From the NCBI RefSeq assembly GCF_000719285.1, contig NZ_JOFS01000001.1:434001-498000 (forward strand): a DNA stretch of 64,000 nucleotides, written 5' to 3'. The position numbers and the translations under genes were made by a program. The stretch's first letter is position 1. Each line of letters opens with the position of its first letter. Positions 27,375-35,036 of this stretch are shown here, one piece after another. The DNA comes from Streptomyces bicolor (lineage in GTDB: Bacteria; Actinomycetota; Actinomycetes; Streptomycetales; Streptomycetaceae). Below the pieces are notes generated by a model. That model ran no database searches, was not told where the DNA came from, and saw only the letters and a list, made by a program, of their open reading frames with translations.

Positions 27375-27887
27375 TCAGTGGTCCGCGCAGCACGGCGTGG
27401 GATCCGGCACCTCGAAGGGCACGAGGGTGCCGCCCACCGCGGGCATGGCGGTCAGGACCAGTTCGCCGTTCTGCCATTGCGGGCGTACGTGATCGCCGGT
27501 CACCAGCCGGGTGTCCGAGGTCGGCCGGCCGGGGGTGCCCAGGACGGTGACGCGGTCGATCGCCGAGCGGGTGAGCAGGTCGGCGACCGTGAGGGTGCCG
27601 GTCAGCGCCGAGACGCCCGGGTAGATCACCGCCCGGCCCGCCGCGTCCGGCGAACCGGGCGCCACCTCGTGTCCGCGGGCGGTGAGCCGCTCCTGGGCGG
27701 TACGCAGGAGCGGCTCGGACCGGAGGGTGAGGGAGAGGGCCACATGTGGGCGCTCTCCCCGCACCAGGTGGGTGCAGCCGAACGCGCCTTCGGGTAGGGC
27801 GAGTTCGGCCGCCAGCGTGTGGAGGAGGTGGTCGGCCGCGCGGAGGTCCCGGACCTCCGTGTCCACGGTCAGGACGTACGTCGTCAC
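27375..27887 (-). CDS. Conserved hypothetical protein coupled to PHP-domain gene
   Basis: A 170-residue cytoplasmic protein with no signal peptide and no motif I recognise. It reads as two similar alpha/beta halves: 'VLTVDTEVRDLRAADHLLHTL' then 'VALSLTLRSEPLLRTAQERL'. It ends with a cysteine pair (PTPCCADH). The GTG start overlaps the stop of the upstream PHP-domain gene (GTGA), so translation is tightly coupled and a shared function with that exported protein is likely. An alternative start 16 codons upstream would overlap further. Confidence 0.7.
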   Translation of the reverse strand: MTTYVLTVDTEVRDLRAADHLLHTLAAELALPEGAFGCTHLVRGERPHVALSLTLRSEPLLRTAQERLTARGHEVAPGSPDAAGRAVIYPGVSALTGTLTVADLLTRSAIDRVTVLGTPGRPTSDTRLVTGDHVRPQWQNGELVLTAMPAVGGTLVPFEVPDPTPCCADH

Positions 27888-29608
27888 GAGGGCAGGACCC
27901 ACACCGGGTTGGAGTAGAACCACAGGTCGCGCCACGGGTCGGCGTCACCGACGACGTCGATGGCCGGGCCGGCCGGGTCGACAGCGGCGCCCATCGGGCC
28001 GACGGCGGTGCGGTTGCCGTCGGTGCCGCGCAGGCGGACGTAGACGGGGTGGTCGACCTTGCCGAGGTCGTAGGTGAGGCGGACCGTGCCGGTCGACTTG
28101 TTCACCTCGTACGACTTGACCACCTTGGCCGTCGGCGCGGTGAAGGTGTCCTTGTCGGCGGCCGGGCCGGTCACATCGCCCTGGATGACGTCCACGCGGG
28201 CCAGCTTCGGTACGAAACCGGCCCAGTTGGGGCCACCGGCCGGCGCCACGTCGACGGTCAGCGTGACGTTCGTGCCCTTGCGGACGTGCAGCGCGCCGCC
28301 CAGCGTTGCCCAGCGGCGGCCGCCGGACACGCGGACGTCGAGGCCGCTGAGCAACTGGCCGTGGTCGACCCAGATGCGGCCGGCGCGGATGCCGTCCATG
28401 ACGGCGGCGTAGGAGAAGCCGTCGGAGCCGACGTGCGTGCGGCTGTACTGGCCGGGCCAGTAGTCGCCCTGGGTGATGTCGATCTTGCCGCCGTAGACGG
28501 GGTCCGGATAGCGGCCGTCGGTGGCGAAGTCGCCGCCCGTGCCGCGCACCGCGGTGTCCGCGTACACCTGGTGGGAGTCGGAGTTGGCGGTGATCCACCA
28601 GGGCTTGCCCTCGGCGAGGAGGCTGTCCCACAGGCCGCCGACGGTCGCGGTCATCCAGTCGAAGCCGCCCCAGGTGCGGTAGCTCTCCAGCGGGTAGCCG
28701 GGGAAGGAGTTGGCGCTGGGGTTGTTGTCGTAGATGCCGCGGGCGCGGGCCATGCCGAGGGGGGCGGGGAGGCCGGCCGCCTGGTGACCCGGGGCGCCCT
28801 CGAAGCCGACGGCGATCTGCCGGGTGTGGCCGGCGTCCCGCCAGCCGCGGATCTCGTGCGGGGAGTCGACACCGCGCCGCGCCGGGTGGTTGGCGAGCAT
28901 CAGCGCGTCCTTGACCTTGCGCCGCTCGACCTGCTCGGCCAGGAAGTTGAGGCCCGCGATGGCGAGGGCCTCGTTGGCGGGCGTCGAGTCGGAGGCGCTT
29001 TTGACGCTGCCGTCGTAGTCGGTCTCGAACTGCTTGAGGACGGAGACCTCGTTCTTGCCGGGGTGCACGAAGACGGTGCCGTGCTCGGCAGCGGGGATGT
29101 TCCACTCCAGGCCCTGGAAGACCAGCGTGTCCTCGTAGGCGGCGCGGGCGGCCTGGATGTCGGGGTTGACCTTCTCGACGCCGATCTTGGCGTGGGTCGC
29201 GCTGCCGTGGTCGGTGATGACCAGCCAGTCCATGCCGTGCTTGGCGCCCTGACGCACCTGGTCGACGACGCGGTACTTGCCGTCGCTGCTGTACTGGGTG
29301 TGGATGTGGTGGTCACCGGCCAGCCACAGGAAGCCGTTCGTCCTGCGGCCGCCGGAGGCGGGGGACTCGGCGGGAGCGGAGGCGGCGGCCGGGGTCGGGG
29401 CGACCACGCTGCCGGCGGCCAGACCGGCGCCCAGCAGGCCCGCCCGGCGCAGCAGGGTGCGGCGGGACTGCTGCTCGGGGGTCAGGGCCTCGTCGGGGAC
29501 GGAGGTGTCGAAGGCGGCGGGCAGGGCGCCGGACGCCGCCCCGTCGTGCGAGTGGTCGTGGTCGTGCCCGTGGTGGTGATGATGACCGTGCGTGTGCCCG
29601 TGCCCCAT
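27884..29608 (-). CDS. Secreted PHP-domain phosphoesterase-like protein with His-rich leader
   Basis: A 574-residue protein. The first ~22 residues are an unusual histidine/aspartate cluster (MGHGHTHGHHHHHGHDHDHS) that could bind zinc or nickel. A Tat-type signal follows at ~47-75 ('SRRTLLRRAGLLGAGLAAG'). The PHP metal-site motifs are 'GDHHIHTQYSSDG' and 'LVITDHG', with further histidines at 'LANHPARRG' and 'ITANSDSHQVY'. PHP enzymes hydrolyse phosphate esters using a trinuclear metal centre; here the substrate is unknown and the enzyme is probably extracytoplasmic. It leads a two-gene unit with the coupled hypothetical protein. Placing a metal-binding tail before a Tat signal is odd; the true start could be internal. 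Confidence 0.82.
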   Translation of the reverse strand: MGHGHTHGHHHHHGHDHDHSHDGAASGALPAAFDTSVPDEALTPEQQSRRTLLRRAGLLGAGLAAGSVVAPTPAAASAPAESPASGGRRTNGFLWLAGDHHIHTQYSSDGKYRVVDQVRQGAKHGMDWLVITDHGSATHAKIGVEKVNPDIQAARAAYEDTLVFQGLEWNIPAAEHGTVFVHPGKNEVSVLKQFETDYDGSVKSASDSTPANEALAIAGLNFLAEQVERRKVKDALMLANHPARRGVDSPHEIRGWRDAGHTRQIAVGFEGAPGHQAAGLPAPLGMARARGIYDNNPSANSFPGYPLESYRTWGGFDWMTATVGGLWDSLLAEGKPWWITANSDSHQVYADTAVRGTGGDFATDGRYPDPVYGGKIDITQGDYWPGQYSRTHVGSDGFSYAAVMDGIRAGRIWVDHGQLLSGLDVRVSGGRRWATLGGALHVRKGTNVTLTVDVAPAGGPNWAGFVPKLARVDVIQGDVTGPAADKDTFTAPTAKVVKSYEVNKSTGTVRLTYDLGKVDHPVYVRLRGTDGNRTAVGPMGAAVDPAGPAIDVVGDADPWRDLWFYSNPVWVLPS

Positions 29609-29868
29609 GAACGCCTCCCCATGCCGCTGCCTTCAACGACTGCTGTCCGCGGCCGCCTTCGGGCGGCGCTTCTGCGCCGCCTGTGGAGGATCAAGGCGAA
29701 ACATGAACGTTGAACCAGCGGCGAGTGGCCGCCGGGTGCCCCGGACACGGCGGAACGCCACGTCCCTCACTGTTTCCCCAACGGCCCTTGTACGTCACCC
29801 TGGTTGACATCGAACCTGAGCAGCGCTCACCTTCTCACCGTTCACCATCCACCGGAGACTCCCCCACC

Positions 29869-31188
29869 ATGAGAAGACTGATAGGCACCCTCGCGGCGGC
29901 CGCCCTGGCCCTCACCGGCCTCACCACCACAGCGGCGACGCCCGCGACGGCCGCCACCTCCGGCACCTTCAACGTCCTGACGTACAACATCGCCGGACTC
30001 CCCCTGGGTCTCGGCGACAGCGACCCCGAGACGAACACTCCGCTCATCGGGCAGCGCCTCGCCCCGTACGACATCGTCAACGTCCAGGAGGACTTCAACT
30101 ACCACGCCTCGCTGTACGCCAACGACACCCACCCGCACCGCACGGCGACCAGCGGCGGGGCGGCCATCGGCGACGGCCTCAACACCCTCTCGAACTACTC
30201 CTTCGAGGACTTCCAGCGGGTCAAGTGGAACGCCTGCACCGGCACCAACTGCCTGACCCCCAAGGGCTTCACGCTCGCCCGGGTGCGCCTCGCCGAGGGC
30301 GTGTTCGTGGACCTGTACAACGTCCACACCAACGCCGACTCCGACGACGCCGCACTCGCCGCGCGCCGCGCCAACGTCGAGCAGCTGTCGGACTTCATCC
30401 AGGCCAACTCGTCCGGCAACGCGGTGATCGTCATGGGCGACACCAACACCCGTTACACGCGCACCGGCGACAACATCCGCACGCTCGCCGGCGAGAACGG
30501 TCTGACGGACGCCTGGGTGCAACTGGTGAAGGGCGGCACGCCACCGGCGGCGGGCAGCGACGCGCTGCTGTGCGACGCGACGGCCCCGACGAACGACTGC
30601 GAGGTCGTGGACAAGGTCCTCTACCGCGGCAGCGAGCTGCTGACCCTCAACGCCACCCGCTACAACAACGACTGGGCGAAGTTCCTCCGTGAGGACGGCG
30701 AGCACCTATCCGACCACTTCCCGCACACGGTCGACTTCTCCTACACCCTCAACTCGGCCCTGACGGCGAGCGACTTCTTCGGCGGCCCGCACGGCACCGC
30801 CTTCAACGACGCCGACGACCTGCCGAACACGCCCGCGCCCCGCACCCTGACCCTGCGCGGCGCCTCCCGTCTGGACGCGGTCTCGCTGACCCACGACGGC
30901 GGCACGACCCTCACCCACGGCGGCACGGGCGGCACGGCCGCCTCCCTGACGCTGGCCCCCGGCGAGCACCTCACCGCCGTAAAGCTGACGCAGGGCCAGA
31001 AGGACGGCCGCACGAGGATCTTCTCGGCGTCGTTCGCGACGGACAAGGGCCGCACGCTGTCCGCCGGTACGGCGACATCGAACACGAAGACCTTCACGGC
31101 ACCGCCCGGCCGGCAGATCGTCGGCTTCACCGGGCGGTCGGGCGACGAGATCGACAAGCTGGGGGTGCTGTACGCGCCGATCGGCTGA
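29869..31188 (+). CDS. Secreted endonuclease/exonuclease/phosphatase protein with jacalin-like domain
   Basis: A 439-residue exported protein. A Sec-type signal (~1-28) ends near 'TPATAATSG'. Residues ~30-300 are an EEP fold: 'FNVLTYNIAGLP', 'VNVQEDFNYH' (metal glutamate), 'NVHTNADSD', 'VIVMGDTNTR' and 'HLSDHFPH' (catalytic histidine), as in DNase I-like nucleases and sphingomyelinases. The last ~110 residues look like a jacalin-related beta-prism ('VSLTHDGGTTLTHGGTGG', 'KDGRTRIFSASFATD', 'QIVGFTGRSGDEIDKLGVLY'), probably binding glycans. A GGAGAC lies before the ATG. Substrate (DNA or phospholipid) cannot be decided. The 29609-29868 intergenic region is a divergent promoter region without other genes. 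Confidence 0.85.
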   Translation: MRRLIGTLAAAALALTGLTTTAATPATAATSGTFNVLTYNIAGLPLGLGDSDPETNTPLIGQRLAPYDIVNVQEDFNYHASLYANDTHPHRTATSGGAAIGDGLNTLSNYSFEDFQRVKWNACTGTNCLTPKGFTLARVRLAEGVFVDLYNVHTNADSDDAALAARRANVEQLSDFIQANSSGNAVIVMGDTNTRYTRTGDNIRTLAGENGLTDAWVQLVKGGTPPAAGSDALLCDATAPTNDCEVVDKVLYRGSELLTLNATRYNNDWAKFLREDGEHLSDHFPHTVDFSYTLNSALTASDFFGGPHGTAFNDADDLPNTPAPRTLTLRGASRLDAVSLTHDGGTTLTHGGTGGTAASLTLAPGEHLTAVKLTQGQKDGRTRIFSASFATDKGRTLSAGTATSNTKTFTAPPGRQIVGFTGRSGDEIDKLGVLYAPIG

Positions 31189-31206
31189 CGGTGCGAGACT
31201 TCCCCG

Positions 31207-32751
31207 GTGACGCCGGAGCCGCAGGGACCGTACAACCGCAGGGTTCGCCTGGTCGTCGAGGTCCGTGACGACCAGGACGAACTGGACCTGGCGACCGGCG
31301 TGTTCGCCGCCCAGGGATGGGGGGTACGGCCCGCGCGGGACGGGGACTCGGTCACCGCCGACGACGGGTACGCCGGGCTCGTCGTCGAGATCCCCGTCCA
31401 CGGCTCCCGGTGGACCGCTCGGCCGACGGCGGTCGAGCGGCTCACCTCGCTCGCCAAGCGGCGCAAGCTCGACCTGTGGGTGCGGGAGAGCAAGCTGATT
31501 CCCGCCAAGTCGGCCGAGCGGCAGACCACTTACCACGTGCACCGCAGGGTGCCGGACAACGTGCGCCCGGTCATGCGGTGGCTGGCCGAGCACTGGATCG
31601 CCGTGGGCGGGCTGGACGTACGGCACACCCTGCATCTGCGCGGGGAGTACTCCGACGAGCAACGGGACGGGGCGCTCGCGGAGTTGGCCGCACGCAACAT
31701 CGGCGGTCCACCCTTCGACCCCGACACGCACGACATACGCCCGTCGATGGGACCTCGTGCGTCGGGGACCGGGCCGGCCGAACCGCATCGCAACGTGGGG
31801 ACGATCGCGGTGACCTCCGCGACCGTGCTGGTCTGCGTCGCGAGCGGCATTCTTCTCGGCGTCCTCACCTCTCCGTGGCGGTTCACGGCGCTGCTGGTGC
31901 CCGCCGCCATCTGCTGGCCGGTGGGCGCGTGGATGACCTCGAACGCACCACCGCCGAAGCTGGTCCGGCTGGGCTGCGGGGTGATCCTGACGGCCGCCAT
32001 GACGCTTGCCGGCTGGATGTGGGGGCGCTCCCAGGAGACGGGACTGGACGGGCTGTTCACCGGGCTGGGCTGGGTCCTGGGCATCGGGCTGACGCTCTTC
32101 GGGCTGTGGTACGCACTGAGCGCCTCCTGGTTCAGCCGCAATGTGCAGTGGTTCCTGCCCGTGCTCGCGGCCCCGCTGCCGTTCGTCATGCCGTGGGTCG
32201 GGGCGATCCTGCACGCCCTCTACCTGGAGGAGCTGTTCGGGGTTCCGGCCGGTGCGGTGCACGTCGGCTTCTACTGGCAGTACGCCGTGGCGTTCCGGCC
32301 GCTGGCGGTGGCCGTGGCGTTCGTCCTGGTGCTCATCGCGCTGGCCGGCTGGGCCCGGCACTTCAATGTGCAGGCGCCCGTCAGCGGGTTCTTCCGGCTG
32401 GCGCTTGTCCTGTCGGGGATCGTCGCGGTCCTGACGGTCGCGCAGATCACGCTGGACGACCTGGACAAGGCGGCCGACCGGACGATGAACGCGGCCGCCG
32501 AGGGCCGACGCCCTCCGGCCTATTTCGGCATCCGCCCCGAACTCGTCTGCGTCCGGCCCGTGGGCGACAAGACGCCCGTCATCAACGGTCCCGTCCCGAC
32601 CCGGCATCCGGTGCTGTCCTTCCAGGCGAGCGGCGACACCGTATGGCTGTGGGACCCGGCCTCGTCCCGGGGCGAGGACACCACACGGCACGCGCTCAGG
32701 GTGCGGGCGGAGGACGTGGCGCTGGTGGTGACGGAGGGCAAGCGCTGCTGA
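31207..32751 (+). CDS. Hypothetical multi-span membrane protein
   Basis: A 514-residue protein of unknown function. The N-terminal ~190 residues are soluble, with 'LVVEVRDDQDELDLATGVF' and 'LHLRGEYSDEQRDGALAEL'. About seven hydrophobic segments lie between ~205 and ~415 (e.g. 'VTSATVLVCVASGILLGVL', 'LAVAVAFVLVLIALAG'). A C-terminal soluble tail with 'FGIRPELVCVRPVGDKTPV' is probably outside the cell. GTG start with only a weak ribosome site. Paired with the next small membrane gene on the same strand 93 bases downstream. Confidence 0.75.
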   Translation: MTPEPQGPYNRRVRLVVEVRDDQDELDLATGVFAAQGWGVRPARDGDSVTADDGYAGLVVEIPVHGSRWTARPTAVERLTSLAKRRKLDLWVRESKLIPAKSAERQTTYHVHRRVPDNVRPVMRWLAEHWIAVGGLDVRHTLHLRGEYSDEQRDGALAELAARNIGGPPFDPDTHDIRPSMGPRASGTGPAEPHRNVGTIAVTSATVLVCVASGILLGVLTSPWRFTALLVPAAICWPVGAWMTSNAPPPKLVRLGCGVILTAAMTLAGWMWGRSQETGLDGLFTGLGWVLGIGLTLFGLWYALSASWFSRNVQWFLPVLAAPLPFVMPWVGAILHALYLEELFGVPAGAVHVGFYWQYAVAFRPLAVAVAFVLVLIALAGWARHFNVQAPVSGFFRLALVLSGIVAVLTVAQITLDDLDKAADRTMNAAAEGRRPPAYFGIRPELVCVRPVGDKTPVINGPVPTRHPVLSFQASGDTVWLWDPASSRGEDTTRHALRVRAEDVALVVTEGKRC

Positions 32752-32844
32752 GTGCGGGCCCGTTCGCGGCGCGCTGCACAATGTGGTCGGCAGCCGTGAT
32801 CACGACGGCCCTTGTCTCCCTGTCCCCACGCCTGAGAGAAGCTC

Positions 32845-33348
32845 ATGCATCGCGACCCGTCCTGGGATCCCCTGCCCGTCCGCGGCACCGCTCGACTGAC
32901 GTGCCAGTTCCTGCTCACCACGGTGTACGCGCCGGTGCACTGGCTGCTGTGGGCAGCACTCTTCCTGGTGCTTATTGCCTTCGCCTTCGTGATCGAGGTG
33001 CTCAGCCTGATACCCGGCGTGGAGAAGGGATACGACAAGCTGATGGACACCGTGTTGAGGGTCGTCCCGTTCTGGCCCCGCTGGTTCGTCACCTGGCCCG
33101 AGCTCCGTCACGAAGGCGACGCCGCCTTCTACCGGGCGCGTCTCGAGGCCGTGCTCGCCAAGTGGTCGGCCAACAAGATCCAGCGGGACATGGACCTGGG
33201 CGTGCGCAAGTACCGTGCGTTGGGCGCCGGTCACGCGGTGCAGCGCGCCGGTGAGTACGGCTGGAGGCTGCAGGAAGTCCGCCAGCGGCCGTTGACCGAG
33301 CTGAGGTTGGCCCGCGTCGCCGCCGTGCAGGCACCTCCTAGCCGATGA
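32845..33348 (+). CDS. Hypothetical membrane-anchored protein
   Basis: A 167-residue protein with one clear membrane segment at ~33-58 ('LLWAALFLVLIAFAFVIEV') and a charged C-terminal region with 'NKIQRDMDLGVRKYRALGAGH'. I recognise no family. AGAGAAG precedes the ATG. The final 11 bases overlap the converging phosphotransferase gene. Confidence 0.7.
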   Translation: MHRDPSWDPLPVRGTARLTCQFLLTTVYAPVHWLLWAALFLVLIAFAFVIEVLSLIPGVEKGYDKLMDTVLRVVPFWPRWFVTWPELRHEGDAAFYRARLEAVLAKWSANKIQRDMDLGVRKYRALGAGHAVQRAGEYGWRLQEVRQRPLTELRLARVAAVQAPPSR

Positions 33349-34246
33349 GGCGCCCCAGCGCCGCCCGTGCCGGCGGACCCCAACTGGGCTTGCCTCCGGG
33401 GCGACCCCTGACCCCCGCCTCTCCGATGAGGAGGCCGCCGAGCGCGCGCAGCACCGCCCAGCCGCGGGCACGGCGCAGGGTCGCGGCGTCGGGGGTCGGC
33501 CGGTAGGCGGCGTGGAAGCGGTCGGCGGCGCCGTCCGGCAGCAGGTTCCAGGCGGCGGCGAGATCGCAGGCGGGATCGCCCGCGCACAGCTCACCGAAGT
33601 CGATCACCCCGCACAAGGTGCCGTCCGCCGTGAGCACGTTGGCCGGGTGCAGATCGCCGTGGACCCATACGGGCGGGCCCGCCCACCCGGGTGCGGCGAC
33701 GGCGTCCTCCCAGACCGCGCGGACGGCGTCCGGGTCGGGGATCAGCCCCATCTCGACGGCCGAGGTGAGCCCCTCGGCGAACCCCCTGGCGTGGTCGGCC
33801 AGTGCCCCGCCGCGGCCGTCACGGCCGCCGGGAGCGCCCTCGGGTGCGGGGCGGTGCAGGGCCGTCAGGAAGGCGGCCAGGGTGTCGGCGGCTTCCGCGC
33901 CACGCGTGACGGGATCGCGGTCGGCGGGCGCGCCCGGTACCCAGGTGGTGACGATCCAGGGCCGCGGAAACCGCTCGGAGGGCTCGCCGAGGCGCTGCGG
34001 TACCGGGACCGGCAGGGGCAGCCGCGACGCGAGGCCGGGCAGCCACGCGTGCTCCTTGCGCAGCAGCGCGTCCGCGGTCGGCGTCGCCCAGGGCAACCGC
34101 ACCGCGAGGTCGTCGCCGAGCCGCCACAACTGGTTGTCCCAGCCCCGCGCACCCAGTCGTACGGGACGTCCGGCGAGGTCCGGGTGCTGGTCGTGCAGCA
34201 GGTCCCGGACCAGCTCCGCGGTGATCTCGATCTCGGTGTGGGTCAT
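33338..34246 (-). CDS. Aminoglycoside-phosphotransferase-family kinase
   Basis: A 302-residue APH/choline-kinase-fold protein. Key motifs are the ATP-binding lobe ('GWDNQLWRLGDDLAVRLPW'), the catalytic Brenner motif 'WVHGDLHPANVL' and metal-binding 'GVIDFGELCAGDPACDLA'. This branch is common in Streptomyces and is annotated as aminoglycoside or macrolide kinase, but the substrate is usually unknown and resistance should not be assumed. The ATG at 34246 gives a family-like start. It diverges from the TetR gene. Confidence 0.86.
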   Translation of the reverse strand: MTHTEIEITAELVRDLLHDQHPDLAGRPVRLGARGWDNQLWRLGDDLAVRLPWATPTADALLRKEHAWLPGLASRLPLPVPVPQRLGEPSERFPRPWIVTTWVPGAPADRDPVTRGAEAADTLAAFLTALHRPAPEGAPGGRDGRGGALADHARGFAEGLTSAVEMGLIPDPDAVRAVWEDAVAAPGWAGPPVWVHGDLHPANVLTADGTLCGVIDFGELCAGDPACDLAAAWNLLPDGAADRFHAAYRPTPDAATLRRARGWAVLRALGGLLIGEAGVRGRPGGKPSWGPPARAALGRLIG

Positions 34247-34312
34247 GGGAAGCAAAGGTAGCCAGTCGACGGCCCGACGACGGGCCATATCACGACGGCG
34301 ACAACGCCCCGA

Positions 34313-34342
34313 GGCCTAGGATTCCTCCTAGATGCCCTAGGC
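34313..34342. promoter_or_regulatory. Inverted repeat upstream of TetR gene
   Basis: GGCCTAGG (34313-34320) and CCTAGGCC (34335-34342) form a perfect 8-bp inverted repeat with 14 bases between. TAGGAT at 34317-34322 resembles a -10 box. The site lies about 30 bases upstream of the TetR start codon, in the divergent gap with the kinase gene. Probable autoregulatory operator, possibly also acting on the kinase gene. Confidence 0.55.
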
Positions 34343-34372
34343 CAGGTCACGTATCCGGAGGTCAGCCGCCCC

Positions 34373-34975
34373 ATGGCTCGCGCAGGACTCACCGCCGACC
34401 GGCTCGCCGCGGCCGCCGCCGAGCTCGCCGACGAGGTCGGGTTCGAGAACGTCAGCCTGTCCGCGCTGGCCCGGCACTTCGGGGTGAAGGACGCGAGCCT
34501 GTACTCGCACGTGCGGAATCTGCAGGACCTGCGGACGCGGGTCGCCCTGCTGGCCGGCGGGGAGATGATCGACCGGATCGCCGCCGCGGTGGCGGGGCGG
34601 GCCGGGAAGGACGCGCTCGCCGCCTTCGCGGACGCCTACCGGGAGTACGCCCTGCGGCACCCGGGGCGATACGCGGCCACCCAGATCCGGATCGACCAGG
34701 CCCTGGTCGCCGACTCCCCCGCGATGCGCCGCACCGCCGAGATCACGTACGGCATGCTCCGCGCCTACGGCCTGGAGGAACCCGACCTCACCGACGCCGT
34801 CCGCCTGCTGCGCAGCACCTTCCACGGTTACTGCGCCCTGGAGTCCACCGGCGCGTTCGGCGCACCACGGGACGTACGGGAGTCCTGGGAGCGCGCGGTC
34901 GACGCCCTGCACGTGGCGCTCGTGAACTGGCCACGGAACGGGCACGACCGGCGGCCGCCCCAGTTGTCACCCTGA
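34373..34975 (+). CDS. TetR/AcrR family regulator (WHG-type C-terminal domain)
   Basis: A 200-residue regulator. The N-terminal helix-turn-helix (~5-50) reads 'ELADEVGFENVSLSALARHFGVKDASLYSHV'-like, shown here in part as 'LSALARHFGVKDASLYSHV'. The ligand-binding part has 'LRHPGRYAATQIR' and 'STFHGYCALESTGAFG', the WHG-type features of this TetR subgroup. It is divergent from the phosphotransferase gene, the most likely regulated neighbour besides itself. Confidence 0.9.
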   Translation: MARAGLTADRLAAAAAELADEVGFENVSLSALARHFGVKDASLYSHVRNLQDLRTRVALLAGGEMIDRIAAAVAGRAGKDALAAFADAYREYALRHPGRYAATQIRIDQALVADSPAMRRTAEITYGMLRAYGLEEPDLTDAVRLLRSTFHGYCALESTGAFGAPRDVRESWERAVDALHVALVNWPRNGHDRRPPQLSP

Positions 34976-35036
34976 CCACTTAGACTGGAGGCTGCGCGGA
35001 GGTCACACGCCGCCGCCACGGGGGAGGGAGCGCGTC

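Noticed and set aside
27746..29713. 655-codon plus-strand frame opposite the PHP protein
   Set aside because: Shadow of the PHP-domain gene, which has catalytic motifs and a Tat signal.
31317..33254. 645-codon frame overlapping two plus-strand membrane-protein genes
   Set aside because: R/G/A-rich with no membrane pattern; the other frame gives coherent hydrophobic spans.
33338..34246. Phosphotransferase as a clinical-type aminoglycoside resistance gene
   Set aside because: The kinase fold is clear but substrate cannot be inferred; many such genes in Streptomyces have other substrates.
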